The notes beneath the pieces are model-generated. The model was not told where the DNA came from and ran no database searches. It saw only the letters and a list, made by a program, of their open reading frames with translations. A DNA stretch of 5,678 bases, from NCBI GenBank assembly GCA_002405475.1, contig DHLX01000003.1, positions 1 through 5,678 on the forward strand. Reading direction: 5' to 3'. Below are positions 1-5,339 of this stretch, piece by piece. The first letter of the stretch is position 1. Each line of letters starts with the position of its first letter. The position numbers were made by a program, and so were the translations under genes. The DNA is from Burkholderiales bacterium UBA4657 (GTDB lineage Bacteria; Pseudomonadota; Gammaproteobacteria; Burkholderiales; Burkholderiaceae_E).

Positions 1-209
1 TGTCACGCCAGTGGCATTGCCGGGTAGCTAAGTTCGGAAGAGATAACCGCTGAAAGCATCTAAGCGGGAAACTTGCCTGAAGATGAGTCTTCCCTGGAGG
101 CTTGACCTCCCTAAAGAGTCGTTCTAGACCAGGACGTTGATAGGCTGGGTGTGTACAACGAGTAATCGTTTTAGCTAACCAGTACTAATGGCTCGTGCGG
201 CTTGACCCT
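1..209 (+). rRNA. rrl: 23S ribosomal RNA, 3' end (partial)
   Basis: This is the last ~209 bases of a 23S rRNA gene; the rest lies before the window. The sequence follows the conserved 3' portion of bacterial 23S: GATAACCGCTGAAAGCATCT near 41-60, GACGTTGATAGGCTGGGTGT around 133-152, and the terminal CTAACCAGTACTAATGGCTCG ending in GGCTTGACCCT. The mature 3' end is placed near 209 by analogy with the E. coli end (GGCTTAACCTT), with an uncertainty of a few bases. A 5S gene and a terminator follow in the same direction, so this is the distal part of an rrn operon. Confidence 0.97.
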
Positions 210-289
210 ATAACCTTGATACAAGGTGGGCGAATTGTTGTGGATTTTGCCTCGCAACCTACATTGCTTTTCAGATTGTTGACAAGTTA

Positions 290-406
290 TGCCTGACGAC
301 CATAGCGAGTTGGTACCACCCCTTCCCATCCCGAACAGGACCGTGAAACGACTCTGCGCCGATGATAGTGCGGATTGCCCGTGTGAAAGTAGGTCATTGT
401 CAGGCT
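290..406 (+). rRNA. rrf: 5S ribosomal RNA (complete)
   Basis: This is a complete 5S rRNA of about 117 nt. The ends pair as helix I: GCCTGAC at 291-297 with GTCAGGC at 399-405. Internal hallmarks are CCCATCCCGAACAGGACCGT (loop B/C region), GTGAAACG, GCGCCGATGATAGTG and GTGTGAAAGTAGGTC. The sequence fits remembered betaproteobacterial 5S genes better than the E. coli one, for example GACCATAGCGAGTTGG in place of GGCCGTAGCGCGGTGG. It sits 80 bases after the 23S end, and no tRNA gene follows before the terminator. The exact mature ends may differ by one or two bases. Confidence 0.97.
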
Positions 407-413
407 CTTACCC

Positions 414-446
414 AAAACCCGGTTGCAGCTGCAACCGGGTTTTTTT
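414..446 (+). terminator. Intrinsic terminator of the rRNA operon
   Basis: The sequence is a perfect 30-bp palindrome (AAAACCCGGTTGCAG at 414-428 and its exact complement at 429-443) that merges into a run of seven T (440-446). The RNA would fold into a long G+C-containing stem with a minimal loop, followed by the U-tract of a Rho-independent terminator. It begins 8 bases after the 5S 3' end, where an rrn operon should end. On the opposite strand the T-run is only four bases, so it should act mainly in the + direction. Confidence 0.93.
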
Positions 447-472
447 ATTGTCGTTGCGGTTATGATCGCACT

Positions 473-1318
473 ATGACGACATTACATAATTCAATACTGG
501 CATGGGTGCCATCGCTGGCTTACCTGGCGTTATGGCTACCGGCCCTGGTTGAATTGCGCCGTACTTCCACCCCCCGACCCTGGGGCCGCAGCTGGCAGGC
601 CGCCTGCCTTTTCCTGGCCACCGCATTACACGCAGCGTTGCTGTTCGAGCAAATGTACGGACAAGGCCTACCGCAGGTAGGGTTTGCACTCGCCCTATCC
701 GCCACTGCACTGTCCTGTCTGTTGTGTTTTTTATGGGGTGGTTTGTTTGAGCGTATCGAAGCACTGAGAGTGGTATTACTGCCAGTCGCCGCCTTGACAG
801 CACTATTGCCAGTCTATGTGGATAGCCGGGCGGCGCAGGGCATAGATAATGCTGCGGTATTTGTTATTCATTTGGGCGCAGGACTACTGGCCTACGGCGC
901 GCTGGCCTTTGCGGTGGCGCTGGCTCTTGTGATGGCATTACTTGATTGGGTGTTGCATCGACCACAGATTGAAAAGAAATCCTACTTATATATCAAGGAA
1001 TTGTTATTACTCAGCCCCCCGCTACTGAGTCTAGAACGGCTCTTATTTCGGGTCATCGGCGTGGCATTTACGGTTTTGAGCCTCACTCTATTAAGCGGGG
1101 TTATATTTGCAGAGACATTGTCACTCACGCTACGACTCGATCACAAGACGCTGTTCTCGCTGTTGTCCTGGGGCATTCTGGCGCTGCTGTTATGGGGGCA
1201 TCGGAAGTATGGCTGGCGCGGACGCGCTGCGCTAGCCTATGTGCTGGCGGGATATCTGATGCTGATGCTGGCCTATATCGGCACACAATTCGTACTGCAA
1301 ATGATTCTGCACCGGTAA
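473..1318 (+). CDS. ccsA: CcsA/YpjD-type inner membrane protein (cytochrome c assembly family)
   Basis: This is a polytopic membrane protein of 281 aa with about eight predicted hydrophobic segments (roughly residues 8-24, 43-58, 68-90, 98-115, 128-155, 194-212, 226-241 and 252-275). Family signals are the AVFVIHLGAGLLAYG helix with His133 and the C-terminal RLDHKTLFSLLSWG...LLWGHRKYGWRG block with His224, typical of CcsA/CcmC/YpjD-like proteins. In the family these histidines are thought to handle heme during cytochrome c maturation, but no full tryptophan-rich WWD motif is seen, so the heme role is inferred. The E. coli relative YpjD has also been linked to cation transport. The frame is open back to 362, but any earlier start would lie in the 5S gene, and ATG 473 is the first start after the terminator. 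No Shine-Dalgarno sequence is visible before it. It is the first gene of the ccsA-pilS-pilR-ampD block. The symbol follows common annotation usage and does not imply a proven function. Confidence 0.85.
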   Translation: MTTLHNSILAWVPSLAYLALWLPALVELRRTSTPRPWGRSWQAACLFLATALHAALLFEQMYGQGLPQVGFALALSATALSCLLCFLWGGLFERIEALRVVLLPVAALTALLPVYVDSRAAQGIDNAAVFVIHLGAGLLAYGALAFAVALALVMALLDWVLHRPQIEKKSYLYIKELLLLSPPLLSLERLLFRVIGVAFTVLSLTLLSGVIFAETLSLTLRLDHKTLFSLLSWGILALLLWGHRKYGWRGRAALAYVLAGYLMLMLAYIGTQFVLQMILHR

Positions 1319-1325
1319 TGGCGCC

Positions 1326-3002
1326 ATGAAAAAACAGTCACAGCAACAGACCTTGTGGCGCGGCATGCGGGTGTTGTCTTACGTGCGTGTCTTACTGGTT
1401 TCAGCAATCGTGGCGGTATTATCGATCTCTGAGACGGGTCAATTAGGTAGCTGGCAACCACGAGTCATAGTCGCAAGTTACTTTGCCCTGGCGCTGCTAA
1501 TCTTGATTTTGAATATAACCAGGTTTGGCAGGTATCAAGCCTTGTTGGCATGCGCCTTGGTCATAGATATGGCACACATAACTGCGCTGATCTATTGGTC
1601 AGACGTATCACGCACAGTATTTGCCAGCATGTTGTTTCTACCGGTTGTAGGTGCAGCACTACTGACCTCACAATGGGTGGCAATGGGAACGGCATCCCTG
1701 GCCACGATCATATTGCTCATAGTAAGTTTTATGCATTACACGACGACTGGTAGTGACACGACCCTACTACAGACGGCTCTGTTAGGTACCGGCTTTTTGA
1801 CTGCCTCCTGGGTACTGTACAAGCTAGGGCAGCGAGTATTGGAACAGGAAGCGGCCGTTTTAGAGCAAAAACGACGGCTGCAAGCACAAATCCAGATTAA
1901 TAGAACGGTGGTCAGCGAACTCGACGTTGGATTATTGGCACTGAGTACGACTGGAGAGGTGTTGATCCTGAATCTGCAGGCTGCCAGATTATTAGCTATA
2001 CGCACCGAATTAGACAAACCAGTCCAATCAGTAATATCGATGGCCTATCCAGGCCTGATGCAACAAATGCAGGAATGGCGAAAAACAACCGTGTGGGAAT
2101 CAACACAAACGCACTGGGACATGACAATAGAAACCGAATCGCCGACCCTTAAAAAGGGGGCGCTACGCCGAGTAAGGGCGAGGCCACTGGCAATGACAGG
2201 TCTGCACAGCGAAATGAACGATCTACTGGTGGCATTGGAAGACTTACGCGAAATGGAAGTCCGCGCTACACAGCTAAAGCTCGCCTCCATGGGTCGTTTG
2301 ACCGCGAGCATAGCGCATGAAATTCGCAACCCATTGGCTGCCGTCAGCCACGCTGCAGCATTAATGTCAGAGGAGGCGGTACAGGGTTCACCACGCCTGC
2401 TACAAATCATTCAGGAAAACGTGAAACGAATAGACAGGATAGTTGGCGATGTATTATCTATCTCAAGAAGTGGGCGTGCGCGCTTGGAGGCCATTCCTCT
2501 AGCTGAAGCTGTGACGCAGGCGATATCCGAATTGCATCGGGATAGTGACATCCCTCCCGAATGGATCAGTCTGAGCGTACCGCCTGAATGTCTGGTCTGG
2601 TTTGACAGATCTCACTTATCACAAATCCTGAATAACCTGTTGCAAAATGCCGTGCGCTATGCGAGTAAGGAAAAAGCTGCAATAACAGTAATAGCTCAAT
2701 TGCACGACAATATTGCACCTTCTGAAGAAAGTTTTTGCGAGCTATTAATTGAAGACGATGGTCCTGGCTTGAGCTCAGAAGCAAAGACACATCTGTTTGA
2801 ACCCTTTTTTACTACTCATGTCCAGGGGACCGGGCTAGGCCTGTATTTGGCGCGCGAACTGGCATCGGCGAATGAGGCTAGTCTGATTTACCGCGATGAA
2901 AATAATGAATCAAAAAAGATGAAAGGGGCATCGTTCGTATTGCGTATGAAACTGGCGCAGCCTCTAGATGAGAATAGCCGAAGAGAAAAACCAAAGGGAT
3001 AG
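1326..3002 (+). CDS. pilS: PilS-type membrane sensor histidine kinase
   Basis: This 558-aa sensor kinase resembles PilS of the type IV pilus PilS-PilR system. Residues ~17-165 form six hydrophobic helices, with Asp81 and His84 inside the third. A charged, probably coiled-coil stretch (~168-195) leads to a PAS-like domain (~192-300, STTGEVLILNLQAARLLA). The dimerization/phosphoacceptor domain carries the H-box SIAHEIRNPLA with His331 as the phosphorylated residue. The ATPase domain has the N-box NNLLQNAVRYA (Asn441), the G1 box EDDGPG (476-481), the F-box LFEPFFTT (490-497) and the G2 box GTGLGL (501-506), so all catalytic motifs are intact. Length is close to the ~530 aa of Pseudomonas PilS. 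It starts 7 nt after the upstream stop with only a weak ribosome site, suggesting translational coupling. In Pseudomonas, PilS senses pilin in the membrane and controls PilR; here the stimulus is inferred only. Confidence 0.9.
   Translation: MKKQSQQQTLWRGMRVLSYVRVLLVSAIVAVLSISETGQLGSWQPRVIVASYFALALLILILNITRFGRYQALLACALVIDMAHITALIYWSDVSRTVFASMLFLPVVGAALLTSQWVAMGTASLATIILLIVSFMHYTTTGSDTTLLQTALLGTGFLTASWVLYKLGQRVLEQEAAVLEQKRRLQAQIQINRTVVSELDVGLLALSTTGEVLILNLQAARLLAIRTELDKPVQSVISMAYPGLMQQMQEWRKTTVWESTQTHWDMTIETESPTLKKGALRRVRARPLAMTGLHSEMNDLLVALEDLREMEVRATQLKLASMGRLTASIAHEIRNPLAAVSHAAALMSEEAVQGSPRLLQIIQENVKRIDRIVGDVLSISRSGRARLEAIPLAEAVTQAISELHRDSDIPPEWISLSVPPECLVWFDRSHLSQILNNLLQNAVRYASKEKAAITVIAQLHDNIAPSEESFCELLIEDDGPGLSSEAKTHLFEPFFTTHVQGTGLGLYLARELASANEASLIYRDENNESKKMKGASFVLRMKLAQPLDENSRREKPKG
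2993..2999 (+). promoter_or_regulatory. Ribosome binding site deciding the pilR start
   Basis: AAAGGGA lies at the very end of pilS. From its last G (2998) there are 9 nt to ATG 3008 but only 3 to the alternative GTG 3002, so the ATG is the better start. The site is inside the pilS coding sequence, as expected for coupled translation of a kinase-regulator pair. Confidence 0.55.
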
Positions 3003-3007
3003 TGAGC

Positions 3008-4474
3008 ATGGCCGATACTACTCGCTCCGGAATAGCCAGAGTACTGATTGTTGATGATGAGCCAGATTTGCGGGAATTACTGGAACTAACCTTGATTAAA
3101 TTAGGTCTGGATACAGATACTGCCGGTAGTCTGACAGAGGCTAAATTGTGTCTCGATAAAAGAGAATACCAACTCTGCCTGACTGATATGATGCTGCCCG
3201 ACGGCAATGGTTTAGATTTGGTGAGACACCTCTCAGAAGCCAGCCCAGCGGTACCGGTGGCCGTGCTCACTGCCTATGGCAGCGCGGAATCTGCGGTAAC
3301 AGCGCTTAAAGCAGGGGCCTTTGATTATCTGACCAAGCCGGTAGCGCTTGAGCAGTTACGCACTACCGTGCAGTCAGCGCTGAAATCCCTGTCTGGAACA
3401 GCCAGTGCCAATACCGTGAAAACGCTGGTTGCAACGGCAGCCGTCGCAGAGAATGCGCCTAAAGCTCTGTTGGCAGGCGAGTCGCCAAAAATCCAGGAAT
3501 TACGACAAATGATTCAGCGACTGGCGCGCAGTATGGCACCAGTGGCGATCTATGGCGAATCGGGTTCCGGCAAGGAAGTGGCGGCACGTGCAATACACCT
3601 GGCCAGTGCGCGTTCAGATAGACCCTTTGTTCCGGTGAACTGTGGTGCCATACCAGAATCTTTGGTTGAGGCGGAATTTTTCGGCTATAAAAAAGGAGCC
3701 TTCACCGGAGCAGACGCTGACCGCGATGGTTTTTTTCAGGCAGCACACGGCGGAACTTTATTTCTTGACGAGGTGGCTGAGCTGCCTTTGCCGATGCAGG
3801 TCAAGTTATTACGTGCGATTCAGGAACGACAGGTGCGCAAACTGGGGGTCACTAGTGAGCAGCCGGTGGATGTTCGCATTATCAGCGCCACCCACCGGGA
3901 TCTTGCAGACCAGGTAAAAGCTGGATTATTTCGGGAGGATCTGTACTATCGCTTGCATGTGATTGAGCTGCAAATACCCGCTTTGCGCGAGCGCGGCCAA
4001 GATATTCTGGTATTGGCAGAAAACATCCTGGCCCGACTAGCGCAGCGTGAAGGCCGCCAACATCCCCGGTTGTTGAGCGAGGCTGCGCGCTCATGCCTGT
4101 TGCGCTACGCTTTCCCCGGTAATGTGCGCGAGCTGGAAAATTTGCTCGAGCGCGCCAGTGCTTTGGCTACGGATGATCTGATCCGGGCTGAGGATCTGGG
4201 AGTCAGGATAGAAACGCCACCGGATTATCCGCGTTCATCTGCCGTCGCAGCTACGCCAGTTGACTTTTCATTATCTACGGCAGAACCTTTACAAATGATG
4301 GGTAGGTCGCTCAAATTCCCTATTGATATGCCCGCTGAAATTGAATTGGCCGAGCGTACGTTTATAGAGGCGGCTCTGCACAGAACCCAGGGCAATCGTA
4401 CTGCCGCCGCCCAATTGCTGGGCGTGTCATTTCGACACCTGCGTTATCGTATGAAAGTGCTGGACATATCGTGA
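3008..4474 (+). CDS. pilR: PilR-type sigma-54-dependent response regulator
   Basis: This is an NtrC-class activator of 488 aa. The receiver domain (~10-125) has acidic residues Asp16/Asp17, phosphoacceptor Asp60 (LCLTDMMLPDG), Thr88 and Lys110. An Ala-rich linker (~128-155) precedes the AAA+ domain, with Walker A GESGSGKE (183-190), the sigma-54 contact loop GAFTGA (230-235), Walker B LFLDE (251-255), probable arginine fingers in LFREDLYYRL (308-317) and sensor II FPGNVRELEN (369-378). A variable linker leads to a Fis-type helix-turn-helix (NRTAAAQLLGVSFRHLRYRM, 463-482). With GAFTGA intact it should activate RNA polymerase with sigma-54; the cognate kinase is the adjacent PilS. ATG 3008 is chosen because AAAGGGA (2993-2999) sits at a good distance; an in-frame GTG at 3002 overlaps the pilS stop but is too close to that site. 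It is slightly longer than typical PilR (~445-460 aa). Its target promoters lie outside this window. Confidence 0.92.
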   Translation: MADTTRSGIARVLIVDDEPDLRELLELTLIKLGLDTDTAGSLTEAKLCLDKREYQLCLTDMMLPDGNGLDLVRHLSEASPAVPVAVLTAYGSAESAVTALKAGAFDYLTKPVALEQLRTTVQSALKSLSGTASANTVKTLVATAAVAENAPKALLAGESPKIQELRQMIQRLARSMAPVAIYGESGSGKEVAARAIHLASARSDRPFVPVNCGAIPESLVEAEFFGYKKGAFTGADADRDGFFQAAHGGTLFLDEVAELPLPMQVKLLRAIQERQVRKLGVTSEQPVDVRIISATHRDLADQVKAGLFREDLYYRLHVIELQIPALRERGQDILVLAENILARLAQREGRQHPRLLSEAARSCLLRYAFPGNVRELENLLERASALATDDLIRAEDLGVRIETPPDYPRSSAVAATPVDFSLSTAEPLQMMGRSLKFPIDMPAEIELAERTFIEAALHRTQGNRTAAAQLLGVSFRHLRYRMKVLDIS

Positions 4475-5064
4475 TGATGGTAGATCCAGAGTCAGAGCAA
4501 AATCCCTCGGGTTGGACATGCGGATGGTGGCAAGTGGCCAGAAAAGTACCTTCGCCCAATTATGATGAGAGGCCGCAGGGTTGCCATCCAGAGTTGATCG
4601 TACTGCATAACATCAGTCTGCCGCCACAAGACTTTACAAGCGACGCGGTAGAGCGATTCTTTACCAATCGATTAGCGCCTGACCAACACCCGTATTTTGC
4701 TGCGATTGCCGATATGCGTGTATCAGCACACTTTTTTGTCAGACGTGACGGCAGCATCATGCAGTTTGTTGATTGTGACAAGCGTGCCTGGCATGCAGGT
4801 GTATCTGAATGGCGTGGACGCTCCAGTTGTAATGATTTTTCGATTGGCATTGAAATAGAAGGTAGTGACTATCAGGATTTTGAGCGAGCTCAGTACGAAT
4901 CAGTACTAGAGTTAATCCGCGAGATTAGTGCCCGTTATTCCATCAGTGGCATAGCGGGGCATGAGCATATTGCACCCGGCCGTAAAACCGATCCCGGTCC
5001 GCATTGGGATTGGGATTGGTTGCGGTCGCGCTTGAACTTGTCTGCCGTCTGCTGGCCTATTTAG
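4474..5064 (+). CDS. ampD: 1,6-anhydro-N-acetylmuramyl-L-alanine amidase AmpD
   Basis: This is a cytoplasmic zinc amidase of 196 aa that cleaves the lactyl-L-Ala bond of anhydro-muropeptides returning from the cell wall, part of peptidoglycan recycling. Loss of this activity induces AmpC beta-lactamase in species with AmpR/AmpC. It aligns from memory along its length with E. coli AmpD: GWW..ARKVPSPNYDERP, LHNISLPP, RVSAHFFVRRDG, KRAWHAGVS, NDFSIGIEIEG and GRKTDPGP. Numbered from ATG 4474, zinc ligands are His45, His163 and Asp173, with catalytic-site Glu127 and Lys171, all present. There is no signal peptide, which fits cytoplasmic AmpD rather than the periplasmic or envelope paralogues. The start overlaps the pilR stop in TGATG. 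GTG 4471 and ATG 4477 are equally placed alternatives changing the product by one residue. The product has about a dozen more N-terminal residues than E. coli AmpD. No nearby ampR, ampC or ampE is visible. Confidence 0.95.
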   Translation: MMVDPESEQNPSGWTCGWWQVARKVPSPNYDERPQGCHPELIVLHNISLPPQDFTSDAVERFFTNRLAPDQHPYFAAIADMRVSAHFFVRRDGSIMQFVDCDKRAWHAGVSEWRGRSSCNDFSIGIEIEGSDYQDFERAQYESVLELIREISARYSISGIAGHEHIAPGRKTDPGPHWDWDWLRSRLNLSAVCWPI

Positions 5065-5078
5065 GCTCATGACTGATT

Positions 5079-5133
5079 TTCTGCACATCTTCTCACCCGC
5101 TCTTACACAGACTTATCCACAAGTGATGGATAA
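5079..5133 (+). promoter_or_regulatory. DnaA-box cluster upstream of nrdA, distal group
   Basis: TTATCCACA at 5113-5121 is an exact match to the strong DnaA box. Two further sites on the same strand differ at one position from the relaxed consensus TTWTNCACA: TTCTGCACA (5079-5087) and TCTTACACA (5101-5109). On the opposite strand TTATCCATC (complement of 5125-5133) matches 7 of 9, so TTATCCA and TGGATAA form a perfect 7-bp inverted repeat with a 7-nt spacer. DnaA regulates nrdAB in E. coli, so a role in nrdA control is plausible. Binding is inferred from sequence only, and the relaxed sites are individually weak evidence. Confidence 0.55.
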
Positions 5134-5203
5134 ATAGATGCCTGCTTTCCCTTAATCAGGCACGCATCGCGGCCAGGACGCTGCATTTTTGTGCGCCGAA
5201 ACG

Positions 5204-5231
5204 CCATCCACAACCGCGTGTTTATTCCACA
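5204..5231 (+). promoter_or_regulatory. Candidate weak DnaA boxes, promoter-proximal group
   Basis: There are two imperfect DnaA-like 9-mers in the same orientation as the distal group. CCATCCACA (5204-5212) matches 7 of 9 of TTATCCACA. TATTCCACA (5223-5231) also matches 7 of 9 and differs at one position from TTWTNCACA. They start 19 bp apart and lie just upstream of the candidate nrdA -35 element, where a DnaA activator or repressor could act. Each alone would be expected by chance fairly often; the value lies in their grouping with the exact box at 5113. Confidence 0.35.
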
Positions 5232-5248
5232 ACGGCTAAAAATCGGGC

Positions 5249-5277
5249 TTGCATCAGAACGCCAGCAACCCTAGAAT
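5249..5277 (+). promoter_or_regulatory. Candidate nrdA promoter (-35/-10)
   Basis: TTGCAT (5249-5254, TTG conserved) and TAGAAT (5272-5277, 5 of 6 of TATAAT) are separated by the preferred 17 bp, giving a start near 5284 and a leader of about 56 nt. The -10 lies inside the upstream NrdR box, so NrdR binding would block it, as expected for this repressor. An alternative -10, TATACT at 5286-5291, lies between the two NrdR boxes but lacks a good -35. Confidence 0.5.
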
Positions 5278-5283
5278 TAGGGC
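5268..5283 (+). promoter_or_regulatory. NrdR box 1
   Basis: ACCCTAGAATTAGGGC fits the 16-bp NrdR consensus acaCwAtATaTwGtgt at the conserved core CTA-N4-TAG and is a near-perfect inverted repeat (CCCTA-N4-TAGGG). NrdR is the ATP-cone/zinc-ribbon repressor of ribonucleotide reductase genes and normally binds paired boxes. The second box is exactly 32 bp downstream. This box covers the candidate -10 of nrdA. Confidence 0.75.
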
Positions 5284-5299
5284 TCTATACTATTCAAAG

Positions 5300-5315
5300 A
5301 CACTACCCCTAGTGT
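5300..5315 (+). promoter_or_regulatory. NrdR box 2
   Basis: ACACTACCCCTAGTGT matches the NrdR consensus with both outer arms (ACAC/GTGT) and the CTA-N4-TAG core intact; the outer six bases on each side are perfectly complementary. The core starts 32 bp after that of box 1, about three helical turns, the usual phasing for paired NrdR boxes. It ends 24 bases before the nrdA start codon and so lies in the transcribed leader or at the start site. Confidence 0.85.
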
Positions 5316-5327
5316 TTGATCACATCA

Positions 5328-5335
5328 AGAGGAGG
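5328..5335 (+). promoter_or_regulatory. Strong Shine-Dalgarno site of nrdA
   Basis: AGAGGAGG is a near-ideal ribosome binding site. It ends 4 nt before ATG 5340 and 13 nt before the in-frame ATG 5349. The spacing to 5340 is short but usable, so 5340 is taken as the start. It is the only strong ribosome site seen in the window, in line with high expression of ribonucleotide reductase. Confidence 0.8.
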
Positions 5336-5339
5336 ACGC

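Noticed and set aside
362..472. N-terminal extension of the ccsA frame back to ATG 362
   Set aside because: Those 37 codons lie inside the 5S rRNA gene and the terminator hairpin; the frame is open by chance and ATG 473 is the first plausible start.
471..803. Minus-strand open frames opposite ccsA, and similar ones opposite pilS, pilR, ampD and nrdA
   Set aside because: They lie wholly within well-supported genes on the other strand, have no recognisable domains and no ribosome sites; treated as shadows.
5003..5019. Short tandem repeat ATTGGG in ampD encoding Trp-Asp-Trp-Asp-Trp
   Set aside because: The segment aligns without insertion to DPGP.FDW.R in E. coli AmpD, so it is probably normal family sequence rather than an expanded repeat.
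5238..5254. Possible sigma-54 promoter (TTGCA element) before nrdA
   Set aside because: No TGGCAC-like -24 element lies at the required distance; a sigma-70-type promoter with 17-bp spacing fits better.
5079..5260. Chromosomal replication origin (oriC) based on the DnaA boxes
   Set aside because: There is no A+T-rich unwinding region, and no dnaA, dnaN, gidA or parAB next to it; only one box is an exact match. Regulation of nrdA is simpler.
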